Shown one piece after another: positions 48,315 to 56,852 of a stretch of 64,000 bases of DNA. Below the pieces are notes generated by a model. The model was given only the letters and a program-made list of their open reading frames with translations, was not told the DNA's origin and searched no databases. This stretch comes from Porphyromonadaceae bacterium UBA2751. Lineage in GTDB: Bacteria; Bacteroidota; Bacteroidia; Bacteroidales; Muribaculaceae. Each line of letters starts with the position of its first letter. The stretch's first letter is position 1. The stretch spans positions 1-64,000 of the forward strand of contig DEJJ01000006.1 in the NCBI GenBank assembly GCA_002353285.1, given 5' to 3'. The translations under genes and the position numbers were made by a program.

Positions 48315-50522
48315 ATGAAAAGGTTATTTATGTTAGTGGCTTTATTGTTCACGATAGTGAGCTTTAGTGCCCAAGCAGCCCAGCCCGAAAGTGGTTGGTA
48401 CAAAATCCAAAACGTTGGTACTCAAAAGTACGTGAGCGTGAAAGGCAGGTATTACGCAAAGCCTGATGCCTCGGTAGATGATGCTACTGTAATCTATTTG
48501 GGAATAGGTGAAAGAATACCTAGTCGTTATGAGCAGTATAAGCTCACTTCATTGAAAGGAAACAACATTGAGGTGTATGATTATCTCGATAAGGCTGTGA
48601 CTCTTGCCAACGCCTATGTTGATAATGTGATGACTCAAGGTAGCAATGCCCTCACTCCTGAGGAAGTTGCCTATGCTCATCAACTCATTGAGCAATACAA
48701 GAATGAGTATGGTTATCTGTACATTGAGAATGGCAATGGCGCACAGCTTCTTTCTGAAACAACCTGGATGCTGGGTGTTACAATACCAGCCATTCCTGAG
48801 GAAGTGGAGCAGAAGGCTCTTGAGCATGGTGTTACCGATGGTGTGTGGAACTGGGCAAAGCGCGTGGTTTACAAGTATATCGCCAACAATCCAGGCATGG
48901 ACCAAACCCTCAAGGCACTTGTTGAGGCCTATCTTGAGCAGATTGAGCCAGGCAACACTTATTACTTGAGTGCCGAGGATAACGACACCTTTGGCTTTGT
49001 GAATGATAACGATTTGACAAATGCTCCTGTGTATCAGTGGAAGTTGGAAACCTATACTCCCGAACCAGGCATCAGTGGTTATTATCGTATTAAGAATGCA
49101 AATGGAGTTGATGGCAAGCAATATGTGAATGTGACAGGCAAGTTTGAGGCAAATCCTAACCTTACAAAGGAAGATGCTGTTGCCGAGGCTGGTACGGTTC
49201 ACTACATTGGCTTGGGCGAACGTGTGGGCAATCTTGCTCAGGAAGTGACCCGCCTCAGTGCTCAGGGGCGCAATGTTAATCGCCTTGCTGAGCTTGGAAT
49301 TGCTAAAGTGAAAGAGCTTGGTTGCTCATTTGTCGACAAGATTGTAGAGAGTGATCCAACCTTTGCCGATTATGCTGATAATGCCAAGGAAATGATTAAC
49401 AATTATGAAGTTAACAAAACCGTGAATGTTCTCAACACCATCACCTCGAGTGGCGAGGATGCTTACTATTGCCTCTACACCACCCCATCGATGGAGACAC
49501 TCTCAAATGCCGTTAGCCTCATTTTCTCGATGGGCAAGGGCCAAGGTTGGGCTGCTAATCATCCCTACTGGTTCAACTTTGATGAGGAGACAGGAAAAGC
49601 CGTGTCGCTCAAAGAGGATGCATTCTTGGCAAGTGCTAAGGATAGTATTAAGGCCGAGCTTGTGATACTAGGCTATGCCGACAAGTATCCTGAGCTGTAT
49701 CAAAAGCTGCTCAACAACATTGACCGCATTAAGCCCGCCACCACCTATTATCTCATTCAAGACCCTGATGCCACATTTGGTTATATTGAGGCCGACGAGC
49801 TCGATGCCAAGGGCGATGCTGCCAAGTGGATTCTCGAGCCTGTTGATGAGGAGAATTATTTTGCAATCAAGCCATCCATCGAATACACCAAGCCCGATGT
49901 TGGCACCTGTTATTACACAACACTTTACACCGACTTCGCTTACACGATGCCTGAAGGTGTGAAAGCTTATAAGATTGCAGGCATTGAGGAGAAGGTTAGT
50001 TCACAAGGCAAGAAATACTATGTGTGCACCAAGACCGAGCTTACAGGTCAGGTGCCAGCCTTCACTCCAGTGGTTATTGAGACACCAAGCAATGCAGCTG
50101 CCGACAATAAGTTCTTGCCCACAGGCACTCCGGTGGAGATGGGTGGAATTCACATGAACCTTACTGAGCCCACCAGCGACAACCTGCTGGTAGCATCGTT
50201 CTTTGATGAGGAGAGCGATGGCAACAACCGTGAGCTCAGCACAAGCCCCGTTGGTTTCTATGGTGCTACCGATATGATTAATGGTAACGAGGCTTATCTT
50301 GATGCTTCGAAGTTGACCCCCAGCAATGCTACAGTCTACTACCTCTTTGATGATGAGAATATTCCTACTGCAATTGAGAGTGTGGATGCTGGTAAGTCAA
50401 TAGCCAGTGTCAAGTATGTCAACCTCGCTGGTGTTGAGAGTTCAACTCCTTTCAGTGGCATGAACATTGTGGTGGTTACTTACGGTGATGGAACAAAATC
50501 AACAAATAAAGAGGTGAAATAA
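48315..50522 (+). CDS. Large secreted protein with two paralogous modules and T9SS-like tail
   Basis: A 735-residue secreted protein. The signal peptide ends near FSAQA. Residues about 25-245 and 256-520 are two copies of a module, each opening with a ricin-like start (SGWYKIQNVGTQKYVSVKG; SGYYRIKNANGVDGKQYVNV) and a YIGLGER core, and closing with P.TTYYL....D.TFG (TYYLSAEDNDTFGF; TYYLIQDPDATFGY). Residues 540-680 look like a beta domain. The tail (ASVKYVNLAGVESSTPFSGM, then NIVVVTYGDGTKSTNK) is the T9SS-like sorting pattern. No enzyme motif is seen. A carbohydrate-binding role is inferred. Confidence 0.75.
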   Translation: MKRLFMLVALLFTIVSFSAQAAQPESGWYKIQNVGTQKYVSVKGRYYAKPDASVDDATVIYLGIGERIPSRYEQYKLTSLKGNNIEVYDYLDKAVTLANAYVDNVMTQGSNALTPEEVAYAHQLIEQYKNEYGYLYIENGNGAQLLSETTWMLGVTIPAIPEEVEQKALEHGVTDGVWNWAKRVVYKYIANNPGMDQTLKALVEAYLEQIEPGNTYYLSAEDNDTFGFVNDNDLTNAPVYQWKLETYTPEPGISGYYRIKNANGVDGKQYVNVTGKFEANPNLTKEDAVAEAGTVHYIGLGERVGNLAQEVTRLSAQGRNVNRLAELGIAKVKELGCSFVDKIVESDPTFADYADNAKEMINNYEVNKTVNVLNTITSSGEDAYYCLYTTPSMETLSNAVSLIFSMGKGQGWAANHPYWFNFDEETGKAVSLKEDAFLASAKDSIKAELVILGYADKYPELYQKLLNNIDRIKPATTYYLIQDPDATFGYIEADELDAKGDAAKWILEPVDEENYFAIKPSIEYTKPDVGTCYYTTLYTDFAYTMPEGVKAYKIAGIEEKVSSQGKKYYVCTKTELTGQVPAFTPVVIETPSNAAADNKFLPTGTPVEMGGIHMNLTEPTSDNLLVASFFDEESDGNNRELSTSPVGFYGATDMINGNEAYLDASKLTPSNATVYYLFDDENIPTAIESVDAGKSIASVKYVNLAGVESSTPFSGMNIVVVTYGDGTKSTNKEVK

Positions 50523-50549
50523 ATAATTTTAATAATTTAGTGGTTTAAA

Positions 50550-50579
50550 GGATGTGCCAAAGCGCACTTTGGCACATCC
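50550..50579 (+). terminator. Terminator between the two large secreted-protein genes
   Basis: GGATGTGCCAAAG (50550-50562) pairs perfectly with CTTTGGCACATCC (50567-50579) around CGCA; TCATTTAATTT follows. It ends 20 nt before the next ATG, so the next gene needs read-through or its own promoter. Confidence 0.75.
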
Positions 50580-50599
50580 TCATTTAATTTACGAAAAAA

Positions 50600-52900
50600 A
50601 TGAAAAATAGAGTATTATTAGCACTGGCAATGTTTTCACTTGTTGGCGTAAGTGCTATGGCCGTTAACCCTGGTCCCACGGCAACGACCAATCTTCAAGT
50701 GGGTCATTACTATCGCATCCAAAACGTTAATAGTGGCAGATACATGTGCTATGAGAAACAAGATGCAGGCGATAATTTCAGTGTATTAAATATGAGATCC
50801 ACTACAATAGGCCGTAAGCAACCTATTATCTTTATCAAGAAGGATAAGGCTCTAACTGCGCCAGGCACTATATTTAAACTCACCAGCAAATCAGGAGAGT
50901 TATTTAGGTTTGAATGCCAGGGAGAGGACGTTAATGACTATATGAACGGCAAGAGTGTTGGATATTCAAGTCCTCATACTGCAAGTGGTATCACTGTATA
51001 TAATGGTGCTATCTATACAGATAATGTATTTGATGTGCAACCAATAAATCAAACAAATTCTTATGCTATGGCCATAAGAACCAAATCAGGTTATGATGGT
51101 GTTTTTGTTTCATCAACGACAAACGGTTATATTCAAGATGAAGGTAGTGTAAGTGCAGACGCTTCATATCTGAGCATCAGTAGCACAAACAATAGCCCAA
51201 TGTGCCAGTTCTTTTTTGAGGAAGTGACGGGTAGCGGTGATGCATATCTTAGTCTGCCACTGAACGACACTAATGGAAAGAAGACTTATAACATAACTTA
51301 TACTATTCCAAATAATGGTGGAACTGGTAATGGTTCAGGCACCTATGGCATCTCTGATACACAGCATAATGCAGTAGATGGTTCCTATTACACTTCGGCT
51401 TGCTTCTCTATGCCAGTAGTGGTTCCTGATAATGTGTTCTGCTATTTTATCAATAGTCAAAACAAGGCGATAAAAGTGGAATTTGCTGAGCAAAGCTACT
51501 CACGTTTTGGTCCTAACATTAATGTGATGCCCGCTGGCATTCCCTTTATAGTGCAAACTGCGACGAATGACCCCAGTGAATATAAGTTTTTCCCGTTAGT
51601 GCCTGATAATTTTATCACTGCAAAAGACCCAATTAATAAGAGCGTAAACAATCTTAAGAAAGCGAATACCTATTTTGTATTAGCCGCTCGAAATTCAAGT
51701 TGGTCCACAACTGGAAATGGTGTTAGTGGCATGAGGTTGCTGGCTGTTGATGCTTCGGGCGAAGTTCTATATCCTCAAACCCCCACCCTAGGGAATAGTG
51801 AGCTTACCGATGGCAACCGTGCATATTATGGTAAGAAGTCGGAAGTCATAGAGAATAAACCAACACCCGTTGATTTGGTCGATCTCATCTATGAGAAAGA
51901 GAATGGTAGCGACAAGTACACTAATAAAGACTTTGTGTCGATCAATGATGAACTCGTTGTGGGATATGTAAATCAGAGTGCAGGAATTGTGTTTGCACAC
52001 GATAAGCAGAACAACAAGGATTATCCCGACATTCAACCAGTCGAGCAAACCCCCAGCAACTACTTTATGTTTGACCCCAATGAAACCGTGGTTTATCCTG
52101 CCGACTACTACCAGAGCAATTGGGTAGCAATAAATGCTCCCAATGAAATCGCAAGATTTACCGAAGGCTGTGTGATTCCTGCCAACACAGTAACAGGTAG
52201 CATTGTTAACGACAAGAATAACCCAATGTTTAGCCTGTTTGGTGCTCCCGAGGCCACACCCGATCACGATTCGAATAATGCAATTGAGAATTCCTATAGT
52301 GTTGCTCACTTGGCTGCCAACAATCATGAGCTGGAAGCGCATGGTGAGAACTATGAGGGTGTTAAATTCTGGTTTATGCAGCCACGAGCCATGGAGGTGG
52401 CTACAATCGTTTGGGCTGTGCTCAAGTATGACGAAGCAACTCAAGCAATATATGCTTATGTTCCTAAGAAGACTGGCTTCCAAAATGACCTCTGCTTCAA
52501 GGGTAAGGTTGTTATCAGTCCATTGCTTTATGACGGTGAATTCCCCACCGAAGAGCAGCTTAGGGCTTGGGATGGTCAGGCATTCAGTTTCAGAGCTGTT
52601 ATCATGAAGAATACAGCTGCTACTGCCAAAAGTCCATTGCGTGCCGTGGGCGACCCCTATGAGGTGGAAGAGACCGATGTTAATCAAAACTACATCATCT
52701 GCCCGCTGAGCATTAGCGCTGAGAATATTACCACTTCAATCGATGAAAAGATTGTGGACTCGCTTCTAGGCAAGGTTGCCAAGAGCGTTAGCTACTACAA
52801 TCTGCAGGGCATTGAGAGCACCACTCCATTTGATGGCGTTAACATCGTTGTGATAACCTATGACGATGGCACTCGCTCATCAATGAAGTTGATAAAATAA
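50600..52900 (+). CDS. Large secreted protein with T9SS-like tail
   Basis: A 766-residue secreted protein. The signal peptide (NRVLLALAMFSLVGVSAMA) is followed by a ricin/jelly-like module (HYYRIQNVNSGRYMCYEKQD, about residues 30-215). A central beta-rich section runs to about 680, and the tail (SVSYYNLQGIESTTPFDGV, then NIVVITYDDGTRSSMK) is nearly the same as that of the preceding gene (GVES/GIES, TPF, NIVV, T..DGT.S). It appears paralogous in architecture and orientation. No catalytic motif or named family is recognised in the middle. A cell-surface role, perhaps in glycan binding, is inferred. Confidence 0.72.
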   Translation: MKNRVLLALAMFSLVGVSAMAVNPGPTATTNLQVGHYYRIQNVNSGRYMCYEKQDAGDNFSVLNMRSTTIGRKQPIIFIKKDKALTAPGTIFKLTSKSGELFRFECQGEDVNDYMNGKSVGYSSPHTASGITVYNGAIYTDNVFDVQPINQTNSYAMAIRTKSGYDGVFVSSTTNGYIQDEGSVSADASYLSISSTNNSPMCQFFFEEVTGSGDAYLSLPLNDTNGKKTYNITYTIPNNGGTGNGSGTYGISDTQHNAVDGSYYTSACFSMPVVVPDNVFCYFINSQNKAIKVEFAEQSYSRFGPNINVMPAGIPFIVQTATNDPSEYKFFPLVPDNFITAKDPINKSVNNLKKANTYFVLAARNSSWSTTGNGVSGMRLLAVDASGEVLYPQTPTLGNSELTDGNRAYYGKKSEVIENKPTPVDLVDLIYEKENGSDKYTNKDFVSINDELVVGYVNQSAGIVFAHDKQNNKDYPDIQPVEQTPSNYFMFDPNETVVYPADYYQSNWVAINAPNEIARFTEGCVIPANTVTGSIVNDKNNPMFSLFGAPEATPDHDSNNAIENSYSVAHLAANNHELEAHGENYEGVKFWFMQPRAMEVATIVWAVLKYDEATQAIYAYVPKKTGFQNDLCFKGKVVISPLLYDGEFPTEEQLRAWDGQAFSFRAVIMKNTAATAKSPLRAVGDPYEVEETDVNQNYIICPLSISAENITTSIDEKIVDSLLGKVAKSVSYYNLQGIESTTPFDGVNIVVITYDDGTRSSMKLIK

Positions 52901-52920
52901 TGTCTCGATAGATAGAATTA

Positions 52921-52960
52921 AGATGGTGTGTCACGAAGGTGCATGACACACCATCTTTTA
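52921..52960 (+). terminator. Terminator after the second secreted-protein gene
   Basis: AGATGGTGTGTCA (52921-52933) pairs with TGACACACCATCT (52944-52956) around a 10-nt loop; TTTATTTGG follows. Confidence 0.8.
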
Positions 52961-52982
52961 TTTGGTTTTTTGATAGGTTTTG

Positions 52983-53015
52983 TTTGGCTTTTTCAATAAT
53001 TTTTTTATAAATTTG
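52983..53015 (+). promoter_or_regulatory. Promoter of the dockerin-phosphoesterase gene
   Basis: TTTG at 52983-52986, 21 nt, TAAATTTG at 53008-53015, 18 nt before the ATG at 53034. It starts immediately after the preceding terminator. Confidence 0.6.
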
Positions 53016-53033
53016 TGGGTTAAATGTAATATT

Positions 53034-54296
53034 ATGAAGTTTTTTGGTGGATTATTAATGTTTTTTGTTGCGATTGTGCCTTGTGTTGCCTATGGTCAGG
53101 TTGTAGAGGACGTGAATCGCGATGGCTATGTGAACGGTGGTGACGTGACAGCCATCTATAACTGTATGCTTAATGACGACATGACCTATGCTGCCACATG
53201 CGATGTGGATGGCGATGGCCATGTGACCAGTGTCGACGTGGCAATAGTCTACAATTACTTGCTCAATCATGACGGCACCAGCGACCGCCGCATGAGCTTC
53301 CTGCACATCAGCGACACCCACAGCGTGGACGTGACCCTGAAGCCCGCTCTCGAAATCCTCAACAGCGATGCCACCTACTCGTTCATGGTGCTCACAGGTG
53401 ACTTCCTGCCCACCGAGACCATGATGCAGGAGGTGCTCGCCAGCGAGAAGCCAGTGTTTATCATCCCAGGCAACCACGACTCATGGGATGAGGGAACAAC
53501 AGCTAACTCTTTTGGACAAAGTGGATTTCGTCAGCAAGTGCTCAATCGACTTTATCCTAACGGCGAAGTGAACTTTGGGGATGATGTTGCCAACTATTTC
53601 TATGCCGATGTGACTCAAAACGGATGTACTATTCGTGTAATTGGTCTTGACCTCTATGAGATAGAAACTGTTGGTTCTACAATAAAAAATAGTGTCATTT
53701 TCTCGCAAAAGCAGATTGACTGGCTCATCAGTGTGCTTGAGGATAGTGGTGACAAGGATGGCGTGATTATCCTAACTCATAACGGGTTTGGCAACGCTCG
53801 CAGCAACCCACGCGACCCTAATTATATTAATGAGTTTGTGTCAATTAATGCTTACACATTCTTTGATACCTATAACTATTTTGGAACTGGAGATGCCGAT
53901 ATGGTGCCTAGTATTGTCGAGGCCTACATGACAGGGGAGAATCTTGTGGACTCAGCCTTTTATAGTGGTTATCGCCTAGAAAAGATAAATGTAACCACCC
54001 ATTTTGATAGTCCACGCAACAATTTCATTGCTCATTATGGTGGACACATTCATTTTGACGTGGTAGAATATCTTAGTTGGCATCCACGTCAGCTAATGTG
54101 CATTGTTGCCTATGGTGGCCTTGGAAACGGTGGCCGTGAATATAACGACTTGATTAAGACCGATACTGGCGAGGACAGCTACACCATCAATGCCAGCAAC
54201 ATCAACTTCACCACCCATGAGCACAAGATAGTGCGCCTGGGATCGAAAAAGAAGGTTGATGGCACCCTGCGGGAGAGCATCCTGTTCAACTTCTAA
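53034..54296 (+). CDS. Secreted metallophosphoesterase with N-terminal dockerin-like unit
   Basis: A 420-residue protein. A signal peptide (MKFFGGLLMFFVAIVPCVAYG) is followed directly by a dockerin-like pair of calcium loops (DVNRDGYVNGGD, DVDGDGHVTSVD; about residues 24-80) and then a calcineurin-like phosphoesterase: HISDTHS (D-x-H), VLTGDFLP, IPGNHDSW, ILTHNGF and YGGHIHFD. In cellulosomal proteins dockerins are usually C-terminal, so the N-terminal place is unusual. Start 53034 was set by the signal peptide and promoter; the ATG-like TTT region upstream is noncoding. The substrate is unknown. Confidence 0.88.
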   Translation: MKFFGGLLMFFVAIVPCVAYGQVVEDVNRDGYVNGGDVTAIYNCMLNDDMTYAATCDVDGDGHVTSVDVAIVYNYLLNHDGTSDRRMSFLHISDTHSVDVTLKPALEILNSDATYSFMVLTGDFLPTETMMQEVLASEKPVFIIPGNHDSWDEGTTANSFGQSGFRQQVLNRLYPNGEVNFGDDVANYFYADVTQNGCTIRVIGLDLYEIETVGSTIKNSVIFSQKQIDWLISVLEDSGDKDGVIILTHNGFGNARSNPRDPNYINEFVSINAYTFFDTYNYFGTGDADMVPSIVEAYMTGENLVDSAFYSGYRLEKINVTTHFDSPRNNFIAHYGGHIHFDVVEYLSWHPRQLMCIVAYGGLGNGGREYNDLIKTDTGEDSYTINASNINFTTHEHKIVRLGSKKKVDGTLRESILFNF

Positions 54297-54353
54297 CACG
54301 CGCTAATTAAACGAATAACATTATAAACAACTATATTATTAAATCAGGTAATT

Positions 54354-55532
54354 ATGAAGAAATTTATTACACTTATTGTTGCGGCTGTTGCATTCACGGC
54401 AACGGCCGGGGATTTCACTACTAATGTGACCCAGGTTACTAATGCTGCTAAAGAGTTCTCGATGTCGAAGAGCTCAGATGGCAGCAATCCAATGAATGTG
54501 TATTCAGCGATGAACGTAAAATTTTATTCTACCTCGTTTTATTTGAAATTTGATAATTTTTTAGTTGAGTGCATTATTACACCTGATGACATGGAAGATG
54601 TGCCGGCTGGCGCTAAGGTAACCTCTATTAATTGTGGTGGCGAAATAATACCTGGTCGTGACGGTGAAGAGAGTGCCAATAGTTTAGAACTTGCTGCTTA
54701 TATTCAAAATAATATAGATCCAGCCACCGACCCTTACACCACAGGCGGCTATTATTCTGCAAAAGCTACTTATTCGTCGCAGGACTTGTATGGAGCTATG
54801 ACACCATGTGCTCTAAGTAACGAGGATGGAACCACGGCACAGGTTATTCAGTCGAATTTTAGTCTCACAAAACCTTTTCATTACAATGGGAGTATTTTTA
54901 AGGTTGGTCTTGACATTTATGTGCCTGATGCGGTTTATTTCTGCTATTACACAACAAGTGCTGCAACCGAGGTGGCAACAACTTATCACACTACCGATAA
55001 GAGTATATTTAAAGATGTTGTTTTCTATTATAATTGTCCACTTTTAGACTTTGTACAGCAATATAATATTGACATGGGCATGACTTTTGAGCCTAATAAG
55101 TTACCGGCATTTACATTGACTTATTTCACTAACGACATCAAGGGCAAGGTCACTGGTGCCACTGGCGAGTTGGCGCTGAGCGATGGTGTGAACACTGTGA
55201 CTGCTGCTGTGGATGAGAACGGCGAGTTTGCCTTTGCCAATGTTGATTACACCAAGACCTACACGCTGAGCTTGGGGGGCGAGGTTGTTGCCGAAGGGCT
55301 GGCGTTTGATGACGTGACAAAGGACATCTACGTTGAGATAAATGGCGGCAGCTCGCCCAAGCCTGGCGATGTGAACGGTGATGGCAGCGTAACCAGTGCC
55401 GACGTGACTGCACTCTACAGCTGGCTGCTCAACAGCGACGACAGCGCCATCGTCAATGGCGACCAGGATGGTGATGGTGTCATCATTTCGAGCGATGTGA
55501 CTGCTGTTTACTCAATCATGCTTGGCAACTAA
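54354..55532 (+). CDS. Secreted protein with C-terminal dockerin-like unit
   Basis: A 392-residue secreted protein. Signal peptide MKKFITLIVAAVAFTATAG. Residues 20-260 are a beta-rich domain I do not recognise (SFYLKFDNFLVECIITPDDM, DVPAGAKVTSINCGGEI). Residues 262-330 form a carboxypeptidase-regulatory-like or CNA-B-like beta domain (GKVTGATGELALSDG, ENGEFAFANVDYTKTYTLSL). The end is a dockerin-like unit (DVNGDGSVTSAD, DQDGDGVIISSD). It is 57 nt after the phosphoesterase gene in the same direction, and the pair may be cotranscribed. Confidence 0.8.
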   Translation: MKKFITLIVAAVAFTATAGDFTTNVTQVTNAAKEFSMSKSSDGSNPMNVYSAMNVKFYSTSFYLKFDNFLVECIITPDDMEDVPAGAKVTSINCGGEIIPGRDGEESANSLELAAYIQNNIDPATDPYTTGGYYSAKATYSSQDLYGAMTPCALSNEDGTTAQVIQSNFSLTKPFHYNGSIFKVGLDIYVPDAVYFCYYTTSAATEVATTYHTTDKSIFKDVVFYYNCPLLDFVQQYNIDMGMTFEPNKLPAFTLTYFTNDIKGKVTGATGELALSDGVNTVTAAVDENGEFAFANVDYTKTYTLSLGGEVVAEGLAFDDVTKDIYVEINGGSSPKPGDVNGDGSVTSADVTALYSWLLNSDDSAIVNGDQDGDGVIISSDVTAVYSIMLGN

Positions 55533-55580
55533 CACTGGTGGAGAGGTGAGTTTTTCTCTCCTCAACAAAAATATAGACAG

Positions 55581-55612
55581 AGCGAGCCATGGGCCACAGC
55601 CTGTGGCTCGCT
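55581..55612 (+). terminator. Hairpin after the dockerin gene
   Basis: AGCGAGCCA (55581-55589) pairs with TGGCTCGCT (55604-55612), with an inner CCACAG/CTGTGG. It lacks a good T-run, so termination is only likely. The rest of the 55533-55742 gap is GC-rich and shows no gene. Confidence 0.45.
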
Positions 55613-55742
55613 TGGTGCTTGATGTGTCCCAGCCGCGGGCGGCTTTGGGGGCTGAACGCGAGGGGGCGAAAAAAGAAACATGGAATCTTCACTTGTGGGT
55701 GGGGATTCCATGTTGCGTTACGCGTCCTGTCCTCGGGGTGAG

Positions 55743-56024
55743 CTAGACGTCGCCGTCGGTGGTGGGCTGTGCGCTTTTCTGTTGCTCAAGGATTTCGAGT
55801 GCCATGTCGAGGATGGTGGGGTCGTCGAGCACGACGATGCCGCCATCGGGTCCTGGCTCGATGTGCACACCCATGTGAATGCCGAAGTCGTAGTTCGACC
55901 CACCAAAGTAGTTTCTCACTGTTTGAACGCTAAGGTTCAACTTGTCGGCAATCACGTGTGTGGAGCCTTCGGGCAAACTGGCCTTGATGCGACGAAGCTC
56001 ATTGAAAGTAATGGTCTTTGGCAT
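55743..56024 (-). CDS. Small HTH protein
   Basis: A 93-residue protein. Residues 1-50 carry a helix-turn-helix (TFNELRRIKASLPEGSTHVI, ADKLNLSVQTVRNYFGGS), similar to small Bacteroidales regulators that bind DNA by a sigma-like HTH. Residues 51-93 are an acidic tail (IVVLDDPTILDMALEILEQQ) which may dimerise. Alone between a dockerin gene (convergent) and a PAP2 gene (same strand, 154 nt away). The target is unknown. Confidence 0.7.
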   Translation of the reverse strand: MPKTITFNELRRIKASLPEGSTHVIADKLNLSVQTVRNYFGGSNYDFGIHMGVHIEPGPDGGIVVLDDPTILDMALEILEQQKSAQPTTDGDV

Positions 56025-56178
56025 AATGATGTTGATTTTTATGATTTAGAAAAACTGTTGTTAAATTGAAATGTGCTATAAAGGTAATGCTTTTTTGTTA
56101 ATTGTGAAAATATTTTGTGAGAATTATGGATTTTTCGAGCAATTCTATATGTTTGTGGCCCTTAAGCCATTCAGTTGC

Positions 56179-56835
56179 TCAGAATACTGCCCACACTGCC
56201 AGGATGGTGATGTTGATGATGGCAGCATAGATTAGCTGGTCGCTCTCGGCTGCGGTAAACTCAATGGCTCCCCACTGCGGGTGCTTGGTGGCAAACCATT
56301 GCAGCAGCCGGTAGACTATCCAGGCAGCGATGAATCCCAGGATGGCTCCGCACACTATGTCGCCAGGATAGTGAACTCCCAAGTAGATGCGGCTGTAGCA
56401 CATGAGTGTGGCCCACACCACCATGGTCCAGGTGAATGCTCGGTGCTTGAATATCATGGCCAGCAGCAGCGCTATGCCGAAGCAGTTGGCAGCATGGCTC
56501 GAGACGAAGCCAAAAGCTCCACCACGATAGCCGTTCACGATGTGGATTGTGGACTGCAGGTCGGGGTTGTGCGATGGTCGTGCTCTTGCCACCAGTGGCT
56601 TGATGATGCTGGCCGACACCTGATCGGCAATCAGGATTACAAGGCCAATGGCCAGAATTACTGTAATGGCTCGCCGCCACCCTTTCTTGAGAAAGAGCAG
56701 GTACACGAGCATCAGGATCATGGGGGTCCAGGTGCCTATTTTGGTCACTAACCACATGAAGTTGTCGAAGTAGCTTGCATGCAGCCCGTTGAGGGCGGTG
56801 AAGATGCTGGCATCAAATTGTTGCAGTGCGTCCAT
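56179..56835 (-). CDS. PAP2-family membrane phosphatase
   Basis: A 218-residue membrane protein of the PAP2/undecaprenyl-diphosphatase-like family. Catalytic motifs are KPLVARARPS, SSHAANCFG and SRIYLGVHYPGD, with six hydrophobic segments, e.g. ILMLVYLLFLKKG, AITVILAIGLVILIADQV, MVVWATLMCYS and ILGFIAAWIVYRLL. It removes phosphate from a lipid pyrophosphate or phosphatidate. It begins 17 nt after batD-batE ends on the same strand, so it is probably the last gene of the Bat operon. Confidence 0.93.
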   Translation of the reverse strand: MDALQQFDASIFTALNGLHASYFDNFMWLVTKIGTWTPMILMLVYLLFLKKGWRRAITVILAIGLVILIADQVSASIIKPLVARARPSHNPDLQSTIHIVNGYRGGAFGFVSSHAANCFGIALLLAMIFKHRAFTWTMVVWATLMCYSRIYLGVHYPGDIVCGAILGFIAAWIVYRLLQWFATKHPQWGAIEFTAAESDQLIYAAIINITILAVWAVF

Positions 56836-56852
56836 GAATATTTGATTGTTAG

